Assembly: GCF_900156575.1 (NCBI RefSeq)
Contig: NZ_FTNY01000001.1
Location: forward strand, 372,001 to 436,000
Length of the DNA: 64,000 nucleotides
DNA from: Chryseobacterium shigense
Lineage (GTDB): Bacteria; Bacteroidota; Bacteroidia; Flavobacteriales; Weeksellaceae
Direction: 5' to 3'
Shown here: positions 25,372 through 34,353 of the stretch, piece after piece
Layout: the number at the start of each line of letters is the position of its first letter
Numbering within the stretch: position 1 is the stretch's first letter
The notes under the pieces: model-generated
Databases searched by the model: none
What the model was told of the DNA's origin: nothing
Seen by the model: the letters and a program-made list of their open reading frames with translations, nothing else
Made by a program: the position numbers and the translations under genes

Positions 25372-27317
25372 TTCTTATGTTGTTTTATTCTTTGAAGTTT
25401 ATACTTTTTATCTTTTTTCTGTCTCAAAACAATTCCAGCCAGCGGAGGCAGCTTTATGGTAATAGATTTTGGATGCCGCATCCATTCTTCATTTTTTTCA
25501 TTTAAAATATCGGCATCAGCACCACTTCCATTGTATTTCTGATCGTCCGAATTAAGAATGACTTCCCAATGCGTTCCTGCATTGACTCCTATTTTATATT
25601 CTAAAACCTTTGGTGTCAGATTCAGAACCACCATCAAAATATCGTCTCTCTTTTTACCTTTCCTCAGATAGGCATACACAGAATTCTCAAGGTCATCAGC
25701 TTCTACCCATTCAAAACCGTTTTTATTAAACTGGTTTTCATAGAAGGCAGATTCCTCACGATAAAGATGATTCAAATCTTTTACAAGGGTCTGCATTCCT
25801 TTATGAACAGGATACTCCAGCAAATGCCAGTCCAGACTGCGGGTAAAATTCCATTCGCCGGTTTGTGCAAATTCATCTCCCATAAAAAGAAGCTTTGCGC
25901 CCGGATGGGTATACATATAAACATACAATGCACGGAGATTGGCAAACTTCTGCCACTCATCTCCCGGCATTTTATAGATCAGACTTGCTTTTCCGTGCAC
26001 CACTTCATCATGGGACAGCGGCATCATATAATTTTCATTATACGTATATACGGAGGCAAACGTGATCTTATGGTGGTGGTATTTTCTGTTTTCAGGAGCT
26101 TCTTTAAAATAATCCAGTGTATCATGCATCCATCCCATCATCCATTTCATTCCGAAACCTACTCCACCGTCATGAACGGGCTTTGTAAGCAAAGGAAAAT
26201 CTGAACTTTCTTCAGCTATCGTGATAATACCGTCTCCAAATTCTTTATAAACCGCGGTATTGAATTCCTGGAGAAAAGCTTTGGCTTCAAGGTTTACATT
26301 TCCACCTTCAATGTTGGGTTCCCATTCTCCCTCATTTCTGGAATAGTCCAGATGAAGCATCGAGGTGACGGCATCTACCCTAAGTCCGTCAGCGTGATAG
26401 CGATCTAGCCAGAACATGGCATTGGAAATGAGAAAGGACTTAACTTCATTCCTGCCATAGTTAAAGATATAAGACTTCCAGTCGGGATGAAAACCTTTTC
26501 TCGGATCTTCGTGCTCATAAAGGTAAGAACCGTCAAAACGATGAAGTCCGTTGGCGTCACCCGGAAAATGAGATGGTACCCAATCTAAAATGACTCCAAT
26601 ATCATTTTTATGAAGTTCGTCGATCAGAAACATCAGGTCCTGAGGAGATCCAAACCTTGAGGTCGCCGCATAAAACCCTGTAATCTGGTATCCCCAGCTC
26701 GGATCGTACGGATATTCCATTACAGGCATAAATTCTACGTGAGTAAAGCCCATTTCTTTTGCGTAAGGAACTAATTTCTCCGCAATATCACGATAATTCA
26801 GATACTTATCCGGAGCATTGCTCTGCCTTACCCACGAGCCTAAATGAAGTTCATATACCGATATTGGCGCGTCCAGACTGTTGACTTTCCAGCGTTTTTC
26901 CATCCATTCTTTATCGGTCCACTCATACCAGGTTGTAGAAACCAATGAGGCTGCCTGAAGATTTTGCTCCCAGCTCAAAGCATAAGGATCACTTTTTTCA
27001 AGAATTTCACCTCTGGCTGTTTCTACAGCATATTTATATAAAGTTCCCCAGGTAAGTCCGGTTATAAAACCTTCCCAAATCCCGGATCCATCCCATCGCG
27101 GAAACAGGATATGATCTTTATGATTCCAGTTATTAAAATTTCCAATAACGGAAACTTTTTTTGCGTTGGGAGCCCAAACCGAAAAATAGACGCCTTTTAC
27201 ACCGTCTTTTTCAACAGAATGTGCACCAAATTTCCCATACAGTTTGTAGTGTCTTCCTTCTTTAAAAAGGTAGACATCATGGTCAGTGAACAGTGTATAG
27301 GTTTTAACAGAATTCAT
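25368..27317 (-). CDS. glgB: 1,4-alpha-glucan branching enzyme (GH13)
   Basis: The 649-residue product has an N-terminal CBM48 (FSVWAPNAKKVSVIGNFNNW), a GH13 barrel and a C-terminal all-beta domain. Catalytic motifs: the nucleophile Asp in GLRVDAVTSM, the acid Glu in IAEESSDFP, and the third acidic residue in PLSHDEVVHG. FMPVMEYPYDPSWGYQ is typical of GlgB. It introduces alpha-1,6 branches. ATG 27317 is preferred to the TTG one codon upstream. It is the first gene of the operon, and the gap to the divergent esterase gene (27521) must hold both promoters. Confidence 0.96.
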   Translation of the reverse strand: MNSVKTYTLFTDHDVYLFKEGRHYKLYGKFGAHSVEKDGVKGVYFSVWAPNAKKVSVIGNFNNWNHKDHILFPRWDGSGIWEGFITGLTWGTLYKYAVETARGEILEKSDPYALSWEQNLQAASLVSTTWYEWTDKEWMEKRWKVNSLDAPISVYELHLGSWVRQSNAPDKYLNYRDIAEKLVPYAKEMGFTHVEFMPVMEYPYDPSWGYQITGFYAATSRFGSPQDLMFLIDELHKNDIGVILDWVPSHFPGDANGLHRFDGSYLYEHEDPRKGFHPDWKSYIFNYGRNEVKSFLISNAMFWLDRYHADGLRVDAVTSMLHLDYSRNEGEWEPNIEGGNVNLEAKAFLQEFNTAVYKEFGDGIITIAEESSDFPLLTKPVHDGGVGFGMKWMMGWMHDTLDYFKEAPENRKYHHHKITFASVYTYNENYMMPLSHDEVVHGKASLIYKMPGDEWQKFANLRALYVYMYTHPGAKLLFMGDEFAQTGEWNFTRSLDWHLLEYPVHKGMQTLVKDLNHLYREESAFYENQFNKNGFEWVEADDLENSVYAYLRKGKKRDDILMVVLNLTPKVLEYKIGVNAGTHWEVILNSDDQKYNGSGADADILNEKNEEWMRHPKSITIKLPPLAGIVLRQKKDKKYKLQRIKQHKK

Positions 27318-27520
27318 CAAGATATTGTTATACTTTATTTTTCTTTGAAACTACGAAAATTCCCTGCAATAATGGTTAATAATTAGTCAAATTATTATTA
27401 TGTTAATTACTCCCATTTCGGCACGTTGATCAAATATATTATTTTTTACATTCTTTTTTTTATGATTTTAAAACAATCTTTTTTATAAATTTAGCTTCCA
27501 ATTTATATTAAACACATAGG

Positions 27521-28642
27521 ATGAAGTTTGAACTTTATACAGAAGAAAGCGATGACAGAACGTTGTACATCACCGGAAATTTCAACAACTGGAACCCGAG
27601 AGATTCCAATTATCAGCTTAAACAGCTGGATCCGCACCATTATTCCATAGAAATCAGCAGCGAAATTTTCCCCGACATTGTGGAATACAAATTCACAAAA
27701 GGAGGCTGGGAAAATGTAGAACTCGACAAGTACGGGAATATCACCCCCAACCGTAAGACGGCGAAGTCCGCAGAAAAAACATCTGATATTATAGAAAAAT
27801 GGAGGCTCAACTGGGGACCTTTCAAAAAGGAGTTTTTCCCGATTGCAGAAGTTATTTCTGAAGAATTTTATATCCCCCAGCTTGAACGTTACCGAAAAGT
27901 ATGGGCTGTTCTGCCTTATGATTACTATGTTGCCGACAAAAGCTATCCTGTGCTTTATCTTCAGGATGCTCAAAATCTTTTCAACGAAGGAAGCGGGTAC
28001 GGAAACTGGGAAATTGACAAGAAGCTGTCTATCCTTGCCGAATATGGGCGTGGCGATGTGATTATCATTGCCATAGAACATGGAAGCGAAGAACGCATCA
28101 AGGAATATATTTTTGATAATGACAATGTAGCGAATGGATCGGAGGGTAAAAAATACATCCGATTCATCACAGACACCTTAAAACCATTTGTGGATGACCA
28201 CTACCGTACAAAAAAAGATCGGGACAATACAGGAATCGGAGGCAGCTCTTTAGGTGCACTGATCAGTATTTACAGTGGCTTCCTTTATCCGGAGGTTTAT
28301 TCCAAACTACTGATTTTCTCCCCTTCACTTTGGGTGGAACCTAATAATAATTTCCCAATGATGAGCTTCAGAGTCCCTTTTAAAACTAAAATTTACCTCT
28401 ACGGAGGCGGCCAGGAAGGGTCTAAAATGGTCAAAAGAATCCATGTTTTTGAAGACTATTTAAAACGCTGGGAAAAGAAAAATCTTTTTGATTTTGAATT
28501 TAAAACCAGTATCAACCCCGAAGGAACTCACAGTGAATTTTACTGGTCACAGGAATTCCCAAGAGCTATTGAATGGCTTTTCTACGACAACACAGAAAAC
28601 CCTGTAGAAGTACAACCACAACAACAAAGCATTAAAAATTAA
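27521..28642 (+). CDS. Alpha/beta-hydrolase esterase with N-terminal glycogen-binding-like domain
   Basis: Residues 1-80 look like an early-set/CBM48 domain: LYITGNFNNWNPRDS and YKFTKGGWENVELD resemble the carbohydrate-binding modules of GlgB and AMPK-beta. Residues 110-360 form a Fes/IroE-like esterase: RKVWAVLPYDYY, nucleophile Ser243 in IGGSSLGAL, and a C-terminal EGTHSEFYW probably holding the catalytic His. No signal peptide, so cytoplasmic. It is divergent from glgB and followed by an M17 aminopeptidase after 4 bases. It could act on acylated glucans or on a product of the ATP-grasp cluster. Substrate unknown. Confidence 0.85.
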   Translation: MKFELYTEESDDRTLYITGNFNNWNPRDSNYQLKQLDPHHYSIEISSEIFPDIVEYKFTKGGWENVELDKYGNITPNRKTAKSAEKTSDIIEKWRLNWGPFKKEFFPIAEVISEEFYIPQLERYRKVWAVLPYDYYVADKSYPVLYLQDAQNLFNEGSGYGNWEIDKKLSILAEYGRGDVIIIAIEHGSEERIKEYIFDNDNVANGSEGKKYIRFITDTLKPFVDDHYRTKKDRDNTGIGGSSLGALISIYSGFLYPEVYSKLLIFSPSLWVEPNNNFPMMSFRVPFKTKIYLYGGGQEGSKMVKRIHVFEDYLKRWEKKNLFDFEFKTSINPEGTHSEFYWSQEFPRAIEWLFYDNTENPVEVQPQQQSIKN

Positions 28643-28646
28643 GTTT

Positions 28647-30062
28647 ATGAAATTAATCAATAAAAAAAATAAAAACTACACCCAGATTTTTCAACTTTTC
28701 ACAGAAGAAGAATGGAAAAAATCGAGTAAAAAATATAATAAAAATATCGCCTCTTTTTTCACCGGAAAGAAACATGAGGTATTCATTCATACCGATTCAG
28801 AAAGCATTACTTATCTGATTGGCTTAGGAAAATCTACCCTGCAGAACTTCGAAGTTCAGCAAGTGGCGCTTAAATTTACTCAAATCCAGAAAGAAAAACT
28901 TCTGGCTACCCCTACGCTGGTTGTAGCAGATTTCCTGAATGAAAAACAGTTTGCAGAGTTTATAAAAGGCTTACTTTTGGGAACTTACCACTATCCTTTT
29001 GACAAGAAGCATGCGTTCTGGAACCCTAAATTTGAGATTCACTTTGAAAATTTAAGCCAGAAAAAACTAGAGGCTATCCGTGTAAAGGCTGAAGCACTGG
29101 CCAACGGACAGACGGCCTGCCAGGAATGGCTGAATAAACCTGCCAATCTCAAGAAGCCAGATGTTTTAAGTCTGTATCTTAAAAATTTAGCAAAGAAATA
29201 CGAGTTAAAATACACGGTATTGAACAGGAAGAAATGTGAGGAATTGGGTCTTGGCGCTTATCTGTCGGTCAATCAGGGAAGTGCTTACGATGCTGCTTTT
29301 ACCATTATAGAATATAAAACCTCAGTAAAAAATGCCAAAACATTTGGTCTGGTGGGAAAATGCGTTCTTTTTGATACAGGTGGAATCTCTCTGAAGAATC
29401 CGGACAATATGCATTATATGAAGTCTGATATGGGTGGTGCAACAGCCGTTATCGGAACACTGATTTACGCCGCAGAAATGAAACTGCCGGTAAATATCGT
29501 GGCGGTACTTCCCATCACAGACAATGCGATCTCTGAAAATGCTTTTCTTCCCAGCGATGTCATCACCGCTTACAATGGAAAAACGATTGAAGTACTGAAT
29601 ACAGATGCGGAGGGCAGAATGATCCTCGCAGACGGCCTTTCCTATCTTTCAAAAAACTATAAAACAGATTTCCTGATTGATCTCGCGACGCTTACGGGAA
29701 GTTCTGTAAGAATGTTTGGTGATACCTGTGGAGCAATGTTTTCCAACAATGAAGAATTGAAAAATCTTTTGATAAAAACCGGAGATATTACCAATCAAAG
29801 GGTATGGAATCTTCCTTTGTGGGAGGTATGGAAAGATGATATTCAATCTGATGTGGCAGACCTTAAAAATATCTCAATGAAACCTATCGGCGATTGTATC
29901 ATAGCTGCTAAATTTTTGGAACAGTTTATTGAAAATCATCCTCAATGGGCACATCTGGATATTGCAGGTGTAGCCTTCGGAAGTACGGGATATTCAAAAG
30001 AAAAAGCAGCAACCGGCTTTGGGGTACAATTACTGGTCGATTTAATGGAAAATTATCACTAA
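28647..30062 (+). CDS. M17 leucyl aminopeptidase-family protein
   Basis: The 471-residue product has the C-terminal M17 catalytic domain: the metal-binding MKSDMGGATAVIG (about residue 260) and the signature NTDAEGRMILADGL (about 318), plus LATLTGSSVRMFG. The N-terminal domain is divergent, as in many M17 members. M17 enzymes are hexameric cytoplasmic metalloproteases that remove N-terminal residues from peptides. Four bases separate it from the esterase, so the two are co-translated. Its position just before peptide-ligase genes suggests it could process their product, but it may be general. Confidence 0.93.
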   Translation: MKLINKKNKNYTQIFQLFTEEEWKKSSKKYNKNIASFFTGKKHEVFIHTDSESITYLIGLGKSTLQNFEVQQVALKFTQIQKEKLLATPTLVVADFLNEKQFAEFIKGLLLGTYHYPFDKKHAFWNPKFEIHFENLSQKKLEAIRVKAEALANGQTACQEWLNKPANLKKPDVLSLYLKNLAKKYELKYTVLNRKKCEELGLGAYLSVNQGSAYDAAFTIIEYKTSVKNAKTFGLVGKCVLFDTGGISLKNPDNMHYMKSDMGGATAVIGTLIYAAEMKLPVNIVAVLPITDNAISENAFLPSDVITAYNGKTIEVLNTDAEGRMILADGLSYLSKNYKTDFLIDLATLTGSSVRMFGDTCGAMFSNNEELKNLLIKTGDITNQRVWNLPLWEVWKDDIQSDVADLKNISMKPIGDCIIAAKFLEQFIENHPQWAHLDIAGVAFGSTGYSKEKAATGFGVQLLVDLMENYH

Positions 30063-30119
30063 AAATTAGTTTTTTTCAAAATTTCTCTGTATACTTGATT
30101 ATAGATTCTCAAAAACTCA

Positions 30120-30162
30120 GTGAATTTCTATTTTTACCATTGATTAATCAATAGAAATTCAC
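30120..30162. promoter_or_regulatory. Nested inverted repeat before the ATP-grasp genes (operator or weak terminator)
   Basis: GTGAATTTCTAT (30120-30131) and ATAGAAATTCAC (30151-30162) are perfect complements of 12 bp; within the loop the 14-base perfect palindrome ATTGATTAATCAAT (30139-30152) overlaps the -33 TTG of the promoter. The stem is AT-rich and followed by TTTT, so a terminator for the aminopeptidase gene is the alternative. Confidence 0.6.
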
Positions 30163-30173
30163 TTTTATCTTTG
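30140..30173 (+). promoter_or_regulatory. Promoter of the ATP-grasp cluster
   Basis: TTG (30140-30142), 23-base spacer, TATCTTTG (30166-30173); the ATG is 29 bases further on. Confidence 0.55.
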
Positions 30174-30202
30174 ATAATTTACTAAAAATTAAAAAACATT
30201 AT

Positions 30203-31414
30203 ATGGAGGAGAAAATTATAGTATGTATTTCGTGCTATTACAAGGGCTATGACTTCATGGATGAAATGAAGAAGCTCGGTAACAAAATTATCTTAGTAAC
30301 ATCAGAGAGTCTTAAGGAGAAAAACTGGCCATGGCACGCAATTGACGAGGTCTTTTATATGTCCGAGCTAAAACCGTCCGTATGGAATCTGGAACATCTT
30401 GTTCAGGGATTTTCACATCTGATGAAAACCCGAAAAATAGATGCTGTGGTTGCCCTTGATGATTACGATGTAGAAAAAGCGGCACTCATCAGAGAAACAT
30501 TCCGTATTCCGGGAATGGGACAGACTACTCACAGGTATTTCAGAGATAAACTGGCGATGCGTCAGAAGGCAAAAGATTCGGGAATCAATGTTCCGGAGTT
30601 CACCGCAGTTTTTAATAATGATGAGGTTAACAACTTTACAGAAAAAGTTCCGGGTCCCTGGGTATTAAAACCACGATCGGAAGCATCCGCATCGGGCATT
30701 AAAAAGTTTTCTTCCAAAGATGAACTTTGGACTGAACTGGACGCACTCGGAGAAGAGCGCCACCTGTTCCTGCTTGAAAGCTTTAAACCAGGGGATGTTT
30801 ATCATGTAGACAGCCTGACCTTCAACAAAGAAATTGTTTTTACCTCGGCTTCCAAATACCTGGCTCCGCCTATGCAGGTTTCTCATGAAGGAGGGGTATT
30901 CCGATCGAAAACGCTGGGAAGATATTCTGAGGAATTTAAAGCCCTTGACGAGGTGAATGCGAAGGTTCTTTCCAGTTTCGGACTTCTCAACGGGGCTACA
31001 CACACTGAATTTATCCGCGGAAAAGCTGATGGAAAATGGTATTTTCTTGAAACTTCTTCCAGGGTTGGAGGTGCCCATATTCCGGATCTGGTTGAAGCTT
31101 CAAGCCAAATTAACATCTGGCGAGAATGGGCCAAAATTGAAGATGCTCTGCTGCGTGGAAAAAGCTATCAGGCTTCAAAACCTACGGGTTACTACTCAGG
31201 ACTTATCGTTGCCCTGATCAAGGACAAACATCCTGATTACAGTGCTTTTGAAAGTGAAGAAGCGGTCAATTTCCTTCCGATTGATTACCATGTCGGAATC
31301 GTTTATCGATCCACAGACCCGGATATCATACAGCAAAGGTTAGACAGTGCTGCCGAAAAGATTCAGGCTGAAATGCTGAATATCTTACCTCCAAAAAGTA
31401 AATTGACAAGTTAA
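30203..31414 (+). CDS. ATP-grasp ligase (amino-acid ligase-like)
   Basis: The 403-residue enzyme has a pre-ATP-grasp N-terminal domain (about 1-110) with VVALDDYDVEKAALIRE, then an ATP-grasp fold: Lys156 in PGPWVLKPRSEASASGI, the LLESFKPGDVYHVD adenine-side segment, and Glu283 with Arg287 in FLETSSRVGGAHIP (metal and phosphate binding). It belongs to the carboxylate-amine ligases that activate a carboxylate as acylphosphate and couple it to an amine, such as L-amino-acid ligases. It heads a co-directional run with a second ATP-grasp, a GCS2-type ligase and an amidotransferase. Substrates are unknown. Confidence 0.9.
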   Translation: MEEKIIVCISCYYKGYDFMDEMKKLGNKIILVTSESLKEKNWPWHAIDEVFYMSELKPSVWNLEHLVQGFSHLMKTRKIDAVVALDDYDVEKAALIRETFRIPGMGQTTHRYFRDKLAMRQKAKDSGINVPEFTAVFNNDEVNNFTEKVPGPWVLKPRSEASASGIKKFSSKDELWTELDALGEERHLFLLESFKPGDVYHVDSLTFNKEIVFTSASKYLAPPMQVSHEGGVFRSKTLGRYSEEFKALDEVNAKVLSSFGLLNGATHTEFIRGKADGKWYFLETSSRVGGAHIPDLVEASSQINIWREWAKIEDALLRGKSYQASKPTGYYSGLIVALIKDKHPDYSAFESEEAVNFLPIDYHVGIVYRSTDPDIIQQRLDSAAEKIQAEMLNILPPKSKLTS

Positions 31415-31442
31415 AACACCGTATAACAAAAGAAATTTATCA

Positions 31443-32156
31443 ATGCCGCATATAGAACATACAGACTATTATTCAAATATATTGGGAACCAGTCTTAAGG
31501 TAGAAGTTACCGGACATTACGGTCATCCGATCATCATGTTTCCCACTTCTCAGGGACAGTATACCCAAAATCATGATTTCCATCTTAACGGAAGTATCAA
31601 CTGGTTTATAGACCAGGGGAAAGTAAAACTTTATAATATTCAGACTATTGATGCGTGGAGTTTTTATGATGAAAAGATTTCGCCTCAGCAAAGAATAAAG
31701 AATTATGAGCTGTATATGCAGTTTCTTATTCAGGAATTCATTCCCTATATCCAGAAGATGCACAAAACCCACCGTGTTGCAGTGGCCGGAGCCAGTTTCG
31801 GAGGTTACCATGCTGCCAACTTTGCCTTCAGGTTTCCGGATGTGGTTTCGCATTTATTCTGTCTTTCCGGAGCATTCAGCATCAGAAACTTTATGGACGG
31901 ATATTCGGATGAACTGGTTTACTTTAATTGCCCGAAAGAGTTCGTAAAGAATGATGAAGCCTGGAAATATAAGCATATGCATATTGTCCTGAGTACTTCT
32001 GACCAGGATATCTGCAGAGATAAAAACATTGAAATGGCTGAGATCTTAAGCTCGAAAGGGATCGATTTCTGGTATGACGAGAGAAAATGGATCAATCACG
32101 ACTGGCCCTTATGGAGAATGGTCTTTCCAACTTTTATAGGTGCATTCTTTTCCTGA
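31443..32156 (+). CDS. Small cytoplasmic esterase (COG4947-like alpha/beta hydrolase)
   Basis: The 237-residue hydrolase has a nucleophile Ser118 in VAGASFGGYHAA and a likely catalytic His219 in WINHDWPLW; LGTSLKVEVTGHYGHPIIMF at the start forms the first strands. It lacks a signal peptide. It lies between the two ATP-grasp genes, 28 bases after the first and 60 before the second, which implies it works in the same pathway, for example as a thioesterase, an editing hydrolase or a transferase. Function is not known. Confidence 0.88.
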   Translation: MPHIEHTDYYSNILGTSLKVEVTGHYGHPIIMFPTSQGQYTQNHDFHLNGSINWFIDQGKVKLYNIQTIDAWSFYDEKISPQQRIKNYELYMQFLIQEFIPYIQKMHKTHRVAVAGASFGGYHAANFAFRFPDVVSHLFCLSGAFSIRNFMDGYSDELVYFNCPKEFVKNDEAWKYKHMHIVLSTSDQDICRDKNIEMAEILSSKGIDFWYDERKWINHDWPLWRMVFPTFIGAFFS

Positions 32157-32216
32157 AAAACAGTACATTTAAGAAGATAAAAAATAATTAATACATCAAT
32201 ATAAAAAACAGAAATT

Positions 32217-33170
32217 ATGGCAAAAAAAGTGGGAATTCTATTTGGTATGGAAGATACATTTCCTTGGGCGTTTATCGACAAGGTGAATGAACTGGGTGGC
32301 GGAGAAATCATTGCTGAACCGGTAAACATCGACAAACTAGAACAAGGTGCTGATTACGGCTATGCAGTCATTATCGACAGAATTTCGCAGGATGTTCCTT
32401 TTTACAGAGCGTATTTGAAAAATGCAGCACTCAACGGAACTTATGTAATCAATAATCCTTTCTGGTGGAGTGCCGATGAAAAATTTTTCAATAATGCATT
32501 AATGTCAAAACTGGGAATTCCGCTTCCTAAAACGGTATTGCTTCCTTCACACGAAAGACCAACAGACACTTCAGAAACATCGTTCAGGAACCTGAAATTT
32601 CCTCACGACTGGGAATATATTTTCGATTATGTAGGTTTTCCTGCTTATATGAAACCTCATGACGGTGGCGGCTGGAAAAGCGTATACCGAGTTGAAAATC
32701 CGGATGACCTCTGGAATAAGCTAAGCGAAACAGAACAGCTGGTCATGATGGTTCAGGAGGAAATTGTTTTCGATGATTACTACAGGGTTTATTGTCTGGG
32801 TAAAAAATACGTTCATATTATGCCTTATGAACCCCGTAATGCCCATCATTTAAGATATGCCACCACGCATCAGACTCAGGGGACAGAGCTGGAAAAACTA
32901 TTAAAAACGATTCATGATTACACCATCATTATGAATGAAGCCCTTGGTTATGATTTCAATACGGTAGAATTTGCAATCAGAGATGGAATTCCCTATGCTA
33001 TCGATTTCTGCAATCCGGCTCCTGATGCAGACCGAAATTCTGTAGGCGAGGAAAATTTTGCCTGGATCGTTGAACATTCGGCTAAACTGGCTATTGAAAA
33101 AGCTAAAGAATATGTTCCGGGAAAACCTAATATTTCGTGGGGCACCTTCGTAAAAGATTCAGTAAAATAA
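32217..33170 (+). CDS. ATP-grasp ligase, RimK-like
   Basis: The 317-residue protein has an ATP-grasp fold: an N-terminal Rossmann-like segment (KKVGILFGMEDTFPWAFIDK), the ATP-lysine region FPAYMKPHDGGGWKSVYRV, VQEEIVFDDYYRVYCLG, and the metal-binding YAIDFCNPAPDAD in place of the usual E-x-N of the fold. It is shorter than and only distantly related to the first ATP-grasp enzyme. It probably ligates an amino acid or amine to a carboxylate. It is 28 bases from the YbdK-type gene, with which it is presumably co-transcribed. Confidence 0.88.
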   Translation: MAKKVGILFGMEDTFPWAFIDKVNELGGGEIIAEPVNIDKLEQGADYGYAVIIDRISQDVPFYRAYLKNAALNGTYVINNPFWWSADEKFFNNALMSKLGIPLPKTVLLPSHERPTDTSETSFRNLKFPHDWEYIFDYVGFPAYMKPHDGGGWKSVYRVENPDDLWNKLSETEQLVMMVQEEIVFDDYYRVYCLGKKYVHIMPYEPRNAHHLRYATTHQTQGTELEKLLKTIHDYTIIMNEALGYDFNTVEFAIRDGIPYAIDFCNPAPDADRNSVGEENFAWIVEHSAKLAIEKAKEYVPGKPNISWGTFVKDSVK

Positions 33171-33198
33171 ATATTTAAATAAAAAAACACGAAAAGAA

Positions 33199-34317
33199 AT
33201 GCATCAATTTACCATAGGAATCGAAGAAGAATATCAGATTATTGATGTTGAGAGCAGAGACTTAATATCTCATGTTTCGAAAATTATTGAAGGCGGAAAG
33301 GCGGTTTTAAGTGAAAATTTAAAACACGAAATGCACGAATCCATGATTGAAATGGAAACGGGCATCTGCCAGAACATTCAGGAAGCGAGAGCTGAACTTA
33401 CGAATTTAAGAAGGCATTTGATCAATACCGCTCATGAGCAGGGACTCCGGGTTTCCGGAGGCGGAACGCATCCTTTTTCCAACTGGGAACACAATACCAT
33501 CACCAATGGTGAGCGCTACAACAAGATTGTAGATGATATGGGAGATGTTGCCCGCGGAAATCTTATTTTTGGGCTGCATGTACATATCGGAATTCCCAAC
33601 CGTGAAGAAGGGGTCAGAATTCAGAATGTCATGCGCTATTTCCTACCTCACGTGTACGCTCTTTCTACCAATTCCCCTTTTTGGATCGGAAGAAATACAG
33701 GTTTTAAATCGTACAGACAGGAGATTTTTGTTAAGTTTCCAAGAACAGGGATTCCAAGCTATTTCAATTCATTAGCTGAATTCGACAGCTATGTAGATCT
33801 TTTGGTAAAAACGGGAACCATAGATAATGCCAAGAAAATCTGGTGGGATCTGCGGGTACATCCATTCTATCCTACTATAGAGTTCAGAATTTGTGATATG
33901 CCTTTGAGAATAGAAGAAACGGTGTGTATGGCTGCCATTATGCAGTGCCTGGTTGCAAAAATTTATAAACTTCACCAGCAAAATCTGAGTTTCAGAAGCT
34001 ACAGAAGACTGCTGTTAAATGAGAATAAATGGAGAGCTTCCAAAAGCGGCATCGAGGCCCATCTTATCGATTTCGGAAAAGAAGAATCTGTTCCTTATCC
34101 CCATCTGTTGAAGGAACTTCTGGAATTCATCGATGATGTTGTAGATGAGCTCGACTGCAGAAAAGAAGTGGAATATGCCTGGACCATTTTAGAAAACGGA
34201 ACGGGTGCAGACCGTCAGCTTCAGGTATACAAAGAAACCGGAGATCTTACCAAAGTAGTAGATTATATGATCTCTGAAACGGAGTACGGTATCACCCACG
34301 GAGAAATGGCTTCATAA
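33199..34317 (+). CDS. Carboxylate-amine ligase, YbdK/GCS2 family
   Basis: The 372-residue enzyme has the signatures of the glutamate-cysteine-ligase type 2 family: FTIGIEEEYQIID at the N-terminus, HESMIEMETGICQN, GGTHPFSNW, LHVHIGIPN and VHPFYPTIEFRICD. These residues form the metal and ATP site. The family includes E. coli YbdK (weak gamma-glutamylcysteine ligase) and dedicated peptide-forming ligases. In this cluster it most likely makes an amide bond between a glutamate-like carboxylate and an amine. Thirty-six bases separate it from the amidotransferase gene. Confidence 0.93.
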   Translation: MHQFTIGIEEEYQIIDVESRDLISHVSKIIEGGKAVLSENLKHEMHESMIEMETGICQNIQEARAELTNLRRHLINTAHEQGLRVSGGGTHPFSNWEHNTITNGERYNKIVDDMGDVARGNLIFGLHVHIGIPNREEGVRIQNVMRYFLPHVYALSTNSPFWIGRNTGFKSYRQEIFVKFPRTGIPSYFNSLAEFDSYVDLLVKTGTIDNAKKIWWDLRVHPFYPTIEFRICDMPLRIEETVCMAAIMQCLVAKIYKLHQQNLSFRSYRRLLLNENKWRASKSGIEAHLIDFGKEESVPYPHLLKELLEFIDDVVDELDCRKEVEYAWTILENGTGADRQLQVYKETGDLTKVVDYMISETEYGITHGEMAS

Positions 34318-34353
34318 TATTTTTGGTAACTTTACAAAAAATATGAAGTAGTT

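Noticed and set aside
27418..27440. CGGCACG motif upstream of the esterase as a third sigma-54 site
   Set aside because: No -12 element at the right spacing and the first base of the -24 motif differs.
27503..28081. 192-codon frame antisense to the esterase gene
   Set aside because: The esterase on the plus strand has a clear nucleophile motif and N-terminal domain; the antisense frame resembles nothing.
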